64,000 nt of DNA from contig JBCBIY010000005.1 of assembly GCA_038523925.1 (NCBI GenBank), forward strand, positions 62,001-126,000, read 5' to 3'. Below the pieces are notes generated by a model. The model did not search any database, had not been told where the DNA came from, and saw nothing but the letters and a program-made list of their open reading frames with translations. The stretch is from JBCBWG01 sp038523925 (lineage in GTDB: Bacteria > Pseudomonadota > Alphaproteobacteria > Rhizobiales > Hyphomicrobiaceae). Both the position numbers and the translations under genes were made by a program. Below, piece after piece: positions 45,309-54,097 of the stretch. Numbering within the stretch: the stretch's first letter is position 1; each line of letters opens with the position of its first letter.

Positions 45309-46540
45309 GAGACTGCCAGTTCTGGCACAAAGGTGACGAAGCGGGTGCCTAGCTCAGCCAGATGAGCCAGTTGTCCGCGAACCTCGTCAGCGATGTTCCA
45401 CGGCAGGATCACTACATAATCAGGGCGTATGGTGTCGAGCGCCGAAGGGGCCAGGATAGGGATGTGGCTCCCGGGCAGGAATTTGTTCTGTTTGGCGGTT
45501 GCCGCGTCGTGAACACGCGGCAGCAGATCAGGGCGGATGCCTGCAAAATTCAGCAGTGTATTGCCCTTGGCGGCCGCACCGTAGCCGGCAACGATCTTGC
45601 CGTCCCGCTTTGCATCCAAAAGAAATCGCAACGCGGTATTCTTGACGGTCTCGGCCGCGGCTTGGAAGCCTTTGTAAAAGGCCACGGTGTCCATGCCGCG
45701 CGCGCGTTCCTTTGTGAGCAGCCTTTCCACGGTCGAGGCGACTGTATGATGCGCTTCTGCCCGGCAACCATAGACCCGCAGCGACCCGCCGTGAGTGGGC
45801 AACTCTTCCGCATCTACAACGCGCAGACCGTTGGCTTCGAATATTCGCTGTATAGTAAGCAGAGAGAGATAAGAGAAGTGTTCATGATAGACAGTATCGA
45901 ACTGACGATGTTCGACAAGCCGCATCAGATGCGGAAACTCCAGCGTCACAACCGCGTCGGGTTTGAGGATGGTAGCTATGCCTTGCGTAAAGTCATTAAT
46001 GTCGGGCACATGGGCATAGACATTGTTACCAACTATCAGGTCAGCGGATCGGCCTTGAGCGACTAATTTCTTTGCCAACGCGAGGCAAAAGAAATCCTCA
46101 ATGATATCGATCCCCTTGGTGCGGGCGGCATCAGCGGTGGCGGTGGTGGGTTCCACCCCCATGCAAGGCACGCCGACCGACTGCATGTGCTGAAGCAGGT
46201 AACCATCGTTTGCGGCCAGTTCGATCACGAAGCTGTCGGACGCCAACCCGAGGCGATCAACGATCATATCGGTGTACCGTTTGGCGTGGTCTACCCAGCT
46301 GTGAGAAGTTGAAGAAAAGTAGGCGTAGTCGGCTTTGAAGACGTCTGCGGCGCTGGCGTAGTCTTCAGTCTGAACGAGCCAACACCTGGAGCAAACGCTC
46401 AGCCGCAGAGGGTAGGTAACTTCCGGTGCTTGCAGTGCGGCGGCATCGAGATAGCCATTGGAAAGAGGGGCGTGGCCCAGGTCTAGAAACCTCTCTGACA
46501 GAGGAGCTTCGCAATGGCGGCAGGTATGATTGAGGATCAT
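45305..46540 (-). CDS. sugar C-methyltransferase (NDP-hexose C-methyltransferase family)
   Basis: 411 residues in the three-part TylC3/EvaC order: an N-terminal zinc site (CRHCEAPL and CSRC), a SAM-binding fold (VIELAANDGYLLQHMQSVG, YHEHFSYLS) and a C-terminal domain (VAGYGAAAKGNTLLNFAGI). Such enzymes add a methyl group to C3 of 4-keto-deoxysugars. It is the strongest hint that the CDP-sugar is branched. Overlaps rfbC-like and epimerase genes by 4 bp. Confidence 0.9.
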   Translation of the reverse strand: MILNHTCRHCEAPLSERFLDLGHAPLSNGYLDAAALQAPEVTYPLRLSVCSRCWLVQTEDYASAADVFKADYAYFSSTSHSWVDHAKRYTDMIVDRLGLASDSFVIELAANDGYLLQHMQSVGVPCMGVEPTTATADAARTKGIDIIEDFFCLALAKKLVAQGRSADLIVGNNVYAHVPDINDFTQGIATILKPDAVVTLEFPHLMRLVEHRQFDTVYHEHFSYLSLLTIQRIFEANGLRVVDAEELPTHGGSLRVYGCRAEAHHTVASTVERLLTKERARGMDTVAFYKGFQAAAETVKNTALRFLLDAKRDGKIVAGYGAAAKGNTLLNFAGIRPDLLPRVHDAATAKQNKFLPGSHIPILAPSALDTIRPDYVVILPWNIADEVRGQLAHLAELGTRFVTFVPELAVS

Positions 46541-47085
46541 ATCGCAATAGGATCCAAGTTAGTCAGGCGCGGATGTCTAGCATCCCGATCCGATACTTCG
46601 GTTGGTGGCAAGGGCCAAGCAATGTCGAGAGCCGGATCGTCCCAGGCCAGTCCCCCCTCATGGAATTTGCTGTAGGGCGCGCTGTGGAAGTAGAGCAGTT
46701 CAACATTGGAGCTCAAGGTCTGATAGCCGTGGGCGAAACCTACGGGCACGTAGATCATATCGCGGTTGGTCTCGGTAAGCTCGACCGCTGTTGACTGACC
46801 GAATGTCGCGGACCCCAGGCGGATATCGACGACGACATCCAGGATCGCTCCCCGGACGCATCGTACCAACTTTGCGTCAGCCTGCGGCGGGCGCTGAAAA
46901 TGGAGGCCGCGAAGGGTGCCCTGGGACCGATTGAAGGCCGTGCTAGCCTGGCACCACGAAACATCGATGCCTGCGGCGCTGAACTCTTCGGCACAGAACG
47001 TACGTGCTAAGAAGCCGCGTGAGTCTTCGCGCTTCTCGATACTGACCCGGAAAAGGCCCTCGGGGTGGAGCGGACAAAAGATCAT
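46537..47085 (-). CDS. dTDP-4-dehydrorhamnose 3,5-epimerase-like
   Basis: 182 residues, RmlC cupin fold. The active-site His and Lys appear in GTLRGLHFQRPPQADAKLVRC, and the segment GFAHGYQTLS is present. In dTDP sugars it epimerises C3/C5 of the 4-keto-6-deoxy intermediate; here the CDP analogue is expected. Overlaps both neighbours by 4 bp. Confidence 0.88.
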   Translation of the reverse strand: MIFCPLHPEGLFRVSIEKREDSRGFLARTFCAEEFSAAGIDVSWCQASTAFNRSQGTLRGLHFQRPPQADAKLVRCVRGAILDVVVDIRLGSATFGQSTAVELTETNRDMIYVPVGFAHGYQTLSSNVELLYFHSAPYSKFHEGGLAWDDPALDIAWPLPPTEVSDRDARHPRLTNLDPIAI

Positions 47086-48134
47086 CGAGCCGCCTCGTAC
47101 GCTGCAATCTGGGCACGGCTTGTAGCCACAGGATCGACGCCGCCCGTTACGGCGCGGTACCAGTCAATGGTATAAGCGACGGCATCTTCAAAGGACCACC
47201 GCGGCAACCAGCCCAGTGAAACACGTGCCAGTTCGATGGACAGGGCCAGGCGATCCGCCTCATGGACGTGCTCATCATGCGAAACGTCCTCCCATTTGCC
47301 GGGCCAATGCGTTAGCGCAAGATCCAGAAGCTCTCTCACCGGACGGTTTGCGTGGGTATCGGGACCAAAGTTCAGCGAGGCCGGTGGAGCGGTGCCCTCG
47401 TGGAGCTGTTCAGCGTAGTCAAGATAGCCAGAAAGCGGTTCCAGCACATGTTGCCATGGTCGAGTAGCGTGGGGGTTGCGCACTTGAACAGGAGCACCGC
47501 TTTGCAGGCCGCGGATGATGTCGGGTACGATCCGGTCCTCGGCCCAATCGCCGCCGCCGATCACGTTGCCGGCGCGGGCCGAGGCGACGCGGATTTCAGA
47601 ACCTGCAAAGAGCGCCTCCCTGTAGCTGGCGATCAGTAACTCGGTCGCGGCCTTGCTAGCGCTGTACGGATCGTGCCCCCCCAGGCGGTCGCTCTCGCGG
47701 TAGCAATGAGCCCATTCGCGGTTATGGTAAACCTTATCGGTTGTGCTGATGATGATCGTGCAGGGCCTTTGCATTTTGCGCAGTGCTTCAAGCACATGAA
47801 CGGTGCCCTGAACGTTTGTCGCCCAGGTCTCTACCGGTTGCGCATAGGAGCGGCGGACAAGCGGTTGCGCTGCCAAATGGAAAACCACGCTCGGCCGGAT
47901 CTCATCAATTCGAGCAAACACGCCTCCAGCGTCACGCAGGTCAAGTTCAGCATGGTCCATGCGCGTTGCCAGATTCAGTTGATTGAAGAGCGCAGGCGTG
48001 CCCTCTGGAGCAAGCGCCAGCCCATAGACCTGCGCCCCCATATCGGCCAGCCAAAGCGACAACCAAGAGCCCTTGAAGCCGGTGTGGCCCGTTACGAGCA
48101 CCCGCTTGCCCGACCAGAAGTTGCCCGTCGTCAT
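47082..48134 (-). CDS. rfbG: CDP-glucose 4,6-dehydratase
   Basis: 350 residues. NAD-binding GHTGFKGSWLSLWL, the catalytic TDK (STTDKVYHNREW), YSASKAATE (Tyr-Lys) and the RAGNVIGGGDWAEDRIVPD block are diagnostic of CDP-glucose dehydratases. It makes CDP-4-dehydro-6-deoxyglucose. Start 48134 overlaps the rfbF stop by 4 bp (ATGA). Confidence 0.95.
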   Translation of the reverse strand: MTTGNFWSGKRVLVTGHTGFKGSWLSLWLADMGAQVYGLALAPEGTPALFNQLNLATRMDHAELDLRDAGGVFARIDEIRPSVVFHLAAQPLVRRSYAQPVETWATNVQGTVHVLEALRKMQRPCTIIISTTDKVYHNREWAHCYRESDRLGGHDPYSASKAATELLIASYREALFAGSEIRVASARAGNVIGGGDWAEDRIVPDIIRGLQSGAPVQVRNPHATRPWQHVLEPLSGYLDYAEQLHEGTAPPASLNFGPDTHANRPVRELLDLALTHWPGKWEDVSHDEHVHEADRLALSIELARVSLGWLPRWSFEDAVAYTIDWYRAVTGGVDPVATSRAQIAAYEAAR

Positions 48135-48901
48135 GCCCACACGCTCCAGGGAGCTCGGTTTTGGGCCCATTGCGCTTCCAGCACATTGCGATCGCGCAGG
48201 GTATCCATCGCCGACCAGAAGCCCCGGTGACGATAGGCTGAGAGCTGTCCGTCGCGGGCCAACCCCTCGAGCGGTTCCCGCTCCCATACCGTGCCATCAC
48301 CTGCTATCCGATCGAGAACGGACGGCTCACAAACAAAGAAGCCACCGCTGATCCACCGACCATCACCCTCTGGTTTTTCGACGAAGTGGCTTACGCTATC
48401 ATCCAACAATTCGATCGCACCGAAACGCCCTGCGGGTTGCACGGCCGTTACCGTTGTCTCACGCCCCTTTACCCTGTGGAACTTTACCAGCGCATCGATA
48501 TCCAGGTCCGCCACCCCATCTCCATAGGTCAAGCAGAACGTGTCGGCACCGATATGATCGGCCACGCGCTTTAAGCGCCCCCCGGTTTGCGTCAACTCCC
48601 CTGTATCGACCAGGGTCACACGCCAGGGCTCAGCATTTTTCTGATGCACCTCCATGTTGTTGTCACTCATGTCGAAAGTGACATCCGACATATAAAGGAA
48701 GTAATTGTTAAAGTACTCTTTGATAACATAACCCTTATAGCCACAGCAGATCACAAAGTCGGTGAGGCCATAGTAGCCATAGAGTTTCATGATGTGCCAC
48801 AAGATAGGGCGTCCTCCGATTTCGATCATCGGCTTCGGCTTTAAATGAGACTCTTCACTAATTCGCGTGCCAAGCCCGCCGGCCAGAATTACGACTTTCA
48901 T
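48131..48901 (-). CDS. rfbF: glucose-1-phosphate cytidylyltransferase
   Basis: 256 residues. The nucleotidyltransferase opening ILAGGLGTRISEESHLKPKP, then PILWHIMK and CYGDGVADLD. It joins glucose-1-phosphate and CTP to CDP-glucose, the entry step of the operon. It is the promoter-proximal gene; the 5' region is the 48902-49451 spacer. Confidence 0.96.
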   Translation of the reverse strand: MKVVILAGGLGTRISEESHLKPKPMIEIGGRPILWHIMKLYGYYGLTDFVICCGYKGYVIKEYFNNYFLYMSDVTFDMSDNNMEVHQKNAEPWRVTLVDTGELTQTGGRLKRVADHIGADTFCLTYGDGVADLDIDALVKFHRVKGRETTVTAVQPAGRFGAIELLDDSVSHFVEKPEGDGRWISGGFFVCEPSVLDRIAGDGTVWEREPLEGLARDGQLSAYRHRGFWSAMDTLRDRNVLEAQWAQNRAPWSVWA

Positions 48902-49451
48902 TTCATCCTTCGCCGCAAAGCTCGTAGATCATTTGAGAGAACTGACCTTTATAAAGTAGGGAAAACCCGTTACCAGTAAGCGTCCGAGAGCTGGTTCCTT
49001 TCTGCGGGCTTTACCATACCGCCAGAGCAGCAACTCGTCGATCCTGTTGATCTTATGATCGGCCCCCACGCATTTCAGCTCTTCTGGATTTCATTGAGCA
49101 TGCGGTGGGAAACGGCCAGCTGTGGTTTTGCACGCGCATAGAACTTGCCAACTGATGGAAACCCATCACCATGAATGGAGCGTGTGACACGACCAGGCTG
49201 GATGTTTCTTGATGTCTGCAATTTGATCATTCTCCCCGTGTGGCTGGCGTGCCGATTCATTTGTCACCGTAGCACCGATCCACACACGCGATGGTGGTCC
49301 ATGTCGGCTTTCACCAGCAGCGGCCATCAACTTGAGAAACGTTAGGCAGTACTAAACTTCAGGTGTGGGTCAATCTGGAACAATTTATCATAGTGGAAAA
49401 CGTACACTTTGGCTGGCAGACCAGATTTCGTCGGCGATGGCTTGCTGCGAT
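48902..49451. other. 550-bp spacer upstream of rfbF, gene debris
   Basis: No complete gene. A 61-residue minus-strand frame (49075-49260) with FPSVGKFYARAKP has some coding character and could be the tail of a lost island gene; no family is recognised. The minus-strand promoter of the rfb operon must lie here, but no clear box was found. Confidence 0.45.
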
Positions 49452-49605
49452 AGCACCACCAACCCCACCAGCACACCCCATCCGCACCACGACCCGCGCG
49501 CCCCTTGCAACGCGCACGGCCCTCTGTCACACACGCGCCTCGCACTAACCCCGCTTACCTGCACTCGTAGGCAGTGATTGAGAGGAGGGTCCGGCTGATG
49601 GCTGC
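49452..49605 (+). repeat. direct repeat B, copy 2 (thrS leader)
   Basis: The native copy of the repeat at 40777-40935. It covers the leader and the first codons of thrS, with a CCA/CAC-rich tract, a GC-rich inverted repeat (GCGCG ... CGCGC around 49496-49515) and the CGU-loop hairpin. Confidence 0.92.
49559..49574 (+). promoter_or_regulatory. CGU-loop hairpin upstream of thrS, candidate tRNA-Thr mimic
   Basis: CTGC-ACTCGTAG-GCAG forms a 4-bp stem with an 8-base loop whose CGT lies at -32 to -30 from the ATG, just before the ribosome site GAGAGGAGGG. CUCGUAG reads like a threonine anticodon loop. In E. coli a CGU loop at nearly the same distance lets ThrRS bind its own mRNA and repress translation. 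The short stem makes this tentative. Confidence 0.45.
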
Positions 49606-51574
49606 CGAGATCGAACTGACGTTTCCTGACGGCTCGAAACGCGCGTTTCCGTGCGGGACGAGCGGCCGCGAAGTCGCCGAGAGCATTTCTAAGTCGCTTG
49701 CAAAGAAGGCGGTTGCGGTCGGCCTCGATGGCGAATTGCACGACCTTGGCGATGCGATTGAGCACGACGGCCAAATCCAGATCGTGACGCGCCGCGACCC
49801 GGAAGCGCTTGAGCTCATCCGGCATGATTGCGCGCACGTGCTCGCCGAGGCCGTACAGGAGCTCTTCCCCGGCACGAAGGTGACGATCGGGCCGGTGATC
49901 GCGACGGGCTTTTTCTATGATTTCGATCGCGACGAACCGTTCACGCCCGACGATCTGCCGAAGATCGAGGCGAAGATGCGCGAGATCATCAAGCGCAACG
50001 CGCCGTTCACGAAAGAGGTTTGGAGCCGCGAGAAAGCGAAGGCCCACTTCGCTGAAACCGGCGAGCCCTACAAGGTCGAGCTGGTCGACGCGATCCCCGA
50101 AGGCGAGGACGTCAAGATCTATGCCCAGGGCCAGTGGATGGACCTTTGCCGCGGCCCCCATATGCCGTCGACGGGCGAGGTCGGTGACGCGTTCAAGCTG
50201 ATGTCGATTGCAGGCGCCTACTGGCGCGGCGACAGCCAAAACAAGCAGCTGCAACGCATCTACGGCACGGCGTTCGCCGAGAAGAAGCAGCTCGCCGAGC
50301 ACCTGCATAACCTCGAAGAAGCCGCCAAACGCGACCACCGCAAGCTTGGGCGCGAGATGGACCTGTTCCATTTCCAGGAGGAGGGGCCGGGCGTCGTCTT
50401 CTGGCATCCGAAGGGCTGGCGCCTGCACCAGACGCTGACGGAATACATGCGCCGGCGGCAGGTGGCGGCCGGCTATCAGGAAGTGAACGCGCCGCAGATC
50501 CTCGAGCGGTCGCTCTGGGAAACGTCGGGCCACTGGGAGTGGTACCACGAGAACATGTTCACGACGGACACCGAAGACGAGCGCCAGTTTGCGATCAAGC
50601 CGATGAACTGCCCGGGCCACGTGCAGATTTATAAGCACGGGCTCAGGTCCTATCGCGAGCTGCCCTATCGCATTTCGGAGTTCGGCTGCGTCCACCGCTA
50701 CGAGCCCTCGGGCGCACTACACGGTCTGATGCGCGTGCGCGGTTTTACGCAGGATGACGCGCACATCTTCTGCACCGACGCGCAGCTCGAAGACGAGTGC
50801 ATGGCGATCAACGAGCTGATCCTGTCGGTCTATCGCGACTTCGGGTTTACGGACTTCACGGTGAAGCTTTCGACGCGGCCTGAAAAGCGGGTCGGCAGCG
50901 ACGCACAGTGGGACCGCGCCGAGGACGTGATGATGCGCGTGCTCGACCGGATTTCAGCCGAATCGCCGTCGCTGAAAACGGGCGTGAACGAGGGCGAGGG
51001 CGCGTTCTACGGGCCGAAGTTTGAGTATGTGCTCCGCGACGCCATTGGCCGCGAGTGGCAGTGCGGCACCAACCAGGTCGACTTCAATCTGCCCGAGCGG
51101 TTTGGCGCGTTCTACATCGATGCTGACGGCGAGAAGAAGCAGCCGGTAATGCTCCACCGCGCGATTCTCGGGTCGCTTGAGCGGTATCTCGGCATCCTGA
51201 TTGAAAGCTATGCCGGCGCGTTTCCGCTGTGGCTTGCGCCATTGCAGGCGGTTGTTTGCACAATCGTTTCAGAAGCCGATGACTACGCGCGTGAGGTCAA
51301 GGAGCTCCTGGTGCGGGCTGGGCTTAACGCGGAGACGGACCTGCGCAATGAAAAGATCAACTACAAGGTCCGCGAGCATTCTCTCGCCAAAGTCCCGGTT
51401 TTGCTGGTCGCAGGCCGGCGCGAGGCGGAGGAGGGGACGCTATCGGTGCGGCGCCTTGGGTCGAAGGACAGCGTCGTATTGCCAAGGGATGACCTGATCG
51501 CCGCTCTCGCAAAAGAAGCAACGCCACCCGATATGGTAGTGTCGTCAGATACCACAGCAGCCGACGCAGCTTGA
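49598..51574 (+). CDS. thrS: threonyl-tRNA synthetase
   Basis: 658 residues. An N-terminal TGS domain (about 1-60: ELTFPDGSKRAFPCG), the editing domain with HDCAHVLAEAV and the class II core follow. Zinc ligands of the core are in MNCPGHVQIYK and the later His residues; motif 2 lies in RYEPSGALHGLMRVRGFTQDD, motif 3 near MLHRAILGSLERYLGI. The anticodon-binding domain ends the protein. Start 49598 follows GAGAGGAGGG; the upstream frame from 49574 lacks family support. Its TGA overlaps the next start. Confidence 0.97.
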   Translation: MAAEIELTFPDGSKRAFPCGTSGREVAESISKSLAKKAVAVGLDGELHDLGDAIEHDGQIQIVTRRDPEALELIRHDCAHVLAEAVQELFPGTKVTIGPVIATGFFYDFDRDEPFTPDDLPKIEAKMREIIKRNAPFTKEVWSREKAKAHFAETGEPYKVELVDAIPEGEDVKIYAQGQWMDLCRGPHMPSTGEVGDAFKLMSIAGAYWRGDSQNKQLQRIYGTAFAEKKQLAEHLHNLEEAAKRDHRKLGREMDLFHFQEEGPGVVFWHPKGWRLHQTLTEYMRRRQVAAGYQEVNAPQILERSLWETSGHWEWYHENMFTTDTEDERQFAIKPMNCPGHVQIYKHGLRSYRELPYRISEFGCVHRYEPSGALHGLMRVRGFTQDDAHIFCTDAQLEDECMAINELILSVYRDFGFTDFTVKLSTRPEKRVGSDAQWDRAEDVMMRVLDRISAESPSLKTGVNEGEGAFYGPKFEYVLRDAIGREWQCGTNQVDFNLPERFGAFYIDADGEKKQPVMLHRAILGSLERYLGILIESYAGAFPLWLAPLQAVVCTIVSEADDYAREVKELLVRAGLNAETDLRNEKINYKVREHSLAKVPVLLVAGRREAEEGTLSVRRLGSKDSVVLPRDDLIAALAKEATPPDMVVSSDTTAADAA

Positions 51575-52590
51575 TGAGCCACTACGCCGACGACTCTGAT
51601 CCGATGCTTCTTGAACGGCCGGAACCGCCGATCAACCGCGCGCCGGAGCGCCGGTCGCGGCGCGAAAAGGCCAAGGCCGCGCTCAAGCGGCTGCGCGAGC
51701 GGGTCCGTCTGAAGTTCCCGGAGTTAACCTACGCGTCGCCGGAGGATCCGTGGGCCCGGCGCCTGACGGTTCGCACCGTCGAGCACATCGCGGGGCGAAA
51801 TTATTTCGTGAAGCCATACGAGAAGTGGATTCGCGACCACATCGCGCTTGGCAAACCGATCATCCGTCCGATGCTCGGCCTGATCGACATCGATTTCGAC
51901 GTCAAAGGCCAATGGCCGCCAAAGGGCCTCGATGCCGATGCGCCGCTCGTCATTGTCGCCAACCACCCCTACGGCGTTCTCGACGGCATTGGCGCGCTGC
52001 GGCTTGCCGAAGAGCTCGACCGGCCGTTCAAGGTCCTGATCCATAAGGACCTGATGAAGGTGCGCGAGATTAGAGACTACTGCCTGCCGATCGACTTTGA
52101 GCCGACGCGTGAAGCGCAGGCGAGCAATATCAAGGTCCGCAACGAGGCCTTGAGGCTTTTGAAGGCCGGCACGACGATCGTCGTGTTTCCGGCAGGTGGC
52201 GTTGCGACGGCGCCGGCGCCCTGGGGTTTCGGCGATGCAGTCGAGCTGCCGTGGAAGACGTTTACGGCGCGTATGATCCTGGCTGCGCGCGCGCAAGTGG
52301 TGCCGATGTATTTCGAGGGCCAGTGCTCGCGGATGTTTCAGGTGGTCTCGCAATCCGGCCAGACGTTGCGCACCGCGCTTCTCATCCATGAACTTCGCCG
52401 CCGCGTCGGCTCGACGCTCAAAGGCCGCATTGGCGATGCGATCCCGTTTGAAGAGCTGAAGGAGGCCTCAGGCGGTGATCGCAAGGCTGTCGTGGATTAC
52501 CTGTTCGACAAGGTGCACGCGCAGGCTGACCGGCCGGTCGCCAAGATCAAAGCCGATCAAGACCGGCTCGCTGTGTGGTTGAAGGCGTAG
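51574..52590 (+). CDS. lysophospholipid acyltransferase-family protein
   Basis: 338 residues. The acyltransferase NHPYGVLDG (HxxxxD form) and FPAGG motifs suggest a PlsC-like fold. A basic N-terminal 60 residues precede the domain. It transfers acyl chains to a phospholipid or ornithine-type lipid; which is unknown. The start overlaps the thrS stop by one base. Confidence 0.85.
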   Translation: MSHYADDSDPMLLERPEPPINRAPERRSRREKAKAALKRLRERVRLKFPELTYASPEDPWARRLTVRTVEHIAGRNYFVKPYEKWIRDHIALGKPIIRPMLGLIDIDFDVKGQWPPKGLDADAPLVIVANHPYGVLDGIGALRLAEELDRPFKVLIHKDLMKVREIRDYCLPIDFEPTREAQASNIKVRNEALRLLKAGTTIVVFPAGGVATAPAPWGFGDAVELPWKTFTARMILAARAQVVPMYFEGQCSRMFQVVSQSGQTLRTALLIHELRRRVGSTLKGRIGDAIPFEELKEASGGDRKAVVDYLFDKVHAQADRPVAKIKADQDRLAVWLKA

Positions 52591-52602
52591 GCAGCGCGCC
52601 TC

Positions 52603-52908
52603 TCAAACGACGTCCAGGACATGCACCTTCCGGTCCGCCAGCATCGGCGTGACTTTGCGGGCATAGGCGCGCATGTGGGGCGCTTCCATGTGTGCCTTCA
52701 GGTGATCGGCGCTGGCCCAGCGCTCGACGACGACGAACGTGTCTTCGCCAAGCGCCGAGACCGTCATCTCGTGATCGGTCGTCGGCTCGTAGGCGATGCA
52801 GCCGTCTTCGGCGTGGACGGCTGGCATGTTTTCTTTAAACGCCTCCAACACTTCGGCGCGCTTGCCGGGCTTGCAGGTGATCACGGCCATCACGTGGACT
52901 TCGGACAT
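52603..52908 (-). CDS. antibiotic biosynthesis monooxygenase (ABM) domain protein
   Basis: 101 residues with the ferredoxin-like ABM fold: MAVITCKPGKRAEVLEAFKE, FVVVERWASADHLKAHM and AHMRAYARKV. Single-domain YgiN-like members oxidise quinols or degrade heme; the substrate cannot be read. Convergent with the acyltransferase. Confidence 0.9.
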   Translation of the reverse strand: MSEVHVMAVITCKPGKRAEVLEAFKENMPAVHAEDGCIAYEPTTDHEMTVSALGEDTFVVVERWASADHLKAHMEAPHMRAYARKVTPMLADRKVHVLDVV

Positions 52909-52958
52909 CGGCGTTTCCTTTTGTTCTCAGGCATCGTCTAGGCGTGTTGCCGGGCGCT

Positions 52959-53417
52959 TCAACCGCGGCCACGGTAGGGCGCGACGCCCTGATCCGGGAG
53001 CCACACGCCATCGGGCGGATGGCCGGTTTGCCAGAATACATCAATCGGGATGCCGCCGCGCGGATACCAGTAGCCGCCGATGCGCATGAAGTGCGGCTGA
53101 AGCAGGTCCGCGAGCCGCTTGCCGATCGCGACCGTGCAGTCCTCATGAAACGCGCCATGGTTGCGAAACGCGCCGAGGTACAGCTTCAGCGACTTTGATT
53201 CCACGAGCCACTGATCAGGGATGTAGTCGATGACCAGATGCGCAAAGTCCGGCTGGCTGGTCACCGGGCAGATCGATGTGAACTCCGGCGCCGTGAAGCG
53301 TGCGACGTAGGGGCTGTCGGGATGCGGGTTCGGCACGCGGTCAAGCGCTGCTGCTTCCGGATCAGCGGGCAGGCCGACATCCTGGCCAAGGTGCGTGGTC
53401 TGAGGCCTCTCGCTCAT
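52959..53417 (-). CDS. queF: NADPH-dependent 7-cyano-7-deazaguanine reductase
   Basis: 152 residues, unimodular QueF of the tunnelling fold. The catalytic Cys is in SICPVTSQPDF and the QueF motif lies in ESKSLKLYLGAFRNHGAFHED. It reduces preQ0 to preQ1 in queuosine synthesis. The neighbouring gene encodes a queuosine-precursor transporter, which supports the assignment. Confidence 0.94.
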   Translation of the reverse strand: MSERPQTTHLGQDVGLPADPEAAALDRVPNPHPDSPYVARFTAPEFTSICPVTSQPDFAHLVIDYIPDQWLVESKSLKLYLGAFRNHGAFHEDCTVAIGKRLADLLQPHFMRIGGYWYPRGGIPIDVFWQTGHPPDGVWLPDQGVAPYRGRG

Positions 53418-53433
53418 TGGACGCTCCCTACGA

Positions 53434-53991
53434 TTATGCCGGCGCAAGGCCGAGGCGCGCATCGCGGCCGCGCAGCCACCAGACGAACGGCAGCGCAACA
53501 ACCACCATCCAGGCCTTGCCGATGATCTGGCCGGTCAGGAAGTCGAGCGAACCAAAGGCAATCGATAGAAAGACGATGCTGTCGACGACCAGGCCCACAA
53601 AGCTCGATGCGACGACGGCTGCGATAAAGTTCTTGCGCTGAAGCGGCGTATAAACTGCGAGGTCGGCGAGTTCTGCGATCAGGAATGCGAGCGCCGAGGC
53701 GATGACCAGTGCGGGTGGTGCAAGAAACGCTGAAAGCGCCGCGCCCACAAGAATGGCTGCAACCGACCAACCGACCCCGAGACGACGCTGGACGAGGTCG
53801 CGGAGCACGAAGGCGAGCCCGACGACCAGCACGGCGCTCGGCGCCATGATGCCGAAGCCGACCGGGATCAGGCAGGGGCTGTTGGGCGGGCACACCGTGC
53901 CGACGTGCTGGACGAGCCAGTTTGCGGCCGGCACGCAAGCGGTGAAAAGTAGAAGGAACACGGCCCCTTCGACCGTACGACGGTTCAGCAT
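53434..53991 (-). CDS. queuosine precursor transporter (YhhQ/VUT family)
   Basis: 185 residues, about six transmembrane helices with the family's APSAVLVVGLAFVLRDLVQ and SFVGLVVDSIVF. It imports preQ0/preQ1-type precursors. It lies 16 bp upstream of queF, so salvage and reduction are probably co-expressed. Start 53991 (MLNRRTVEG) is preferred. Confidence 0.9.
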   Translation of the reverse strand: MLNRRTVEGAVFLLLFTACVPAANWLVQHVGTVCPPNSPCLIPVGFGIMAPSAVLVVGLAFVLRDLVQRRLGVGWSVAAILVGAALSAFLAPPALVIASALAFLIAELADLAVYTPLQRKNFIAAVVASSFVGLVVDSIVFLSIAFGSLDFLTGQIIGKAWMVVVALPFVWWLRGRDARLGLAPA

Positions 53992-54097
53992 TTTCAATCT
54001 CCGATTTTTATAGCGCAACGAGATGGCGCGCTTTGCTGAGCCTCTTTTGAGAGAAGGAGCGGGATATAGCCGCCGCCGAAGCCGCTGTCACGGGCGC

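Noticed and set aside
43483..48901. CDP-3,6-dideoxyhexose (abequose/ascarylose-type) pathway
   Set aside because: No RfbH/E1-type dehydrase or its reductase is present; C-methyltransferase and RmlC-like genes point elsewhere.
39281..49605. Insertion sequence or integrative element carrying the glycan genes
   Set aside because: No transposase, integrase, terminal inverted repeats or tRNA attachment site; the direct repeats are parts of host genes, better explained by duplication.
49388..50695. 435-residue antisense frame over thrS
   Set aside because: Shadow of thrS extended into the leader; the leader part also appears in the duplicated copy without thrS.
53418..54097. preQ1 riboswitch controlling queF or the transporter
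   Set aside because: No preQ1 aptamer pattern (short pseudoknot with an A-rich tail) was found before either gene.
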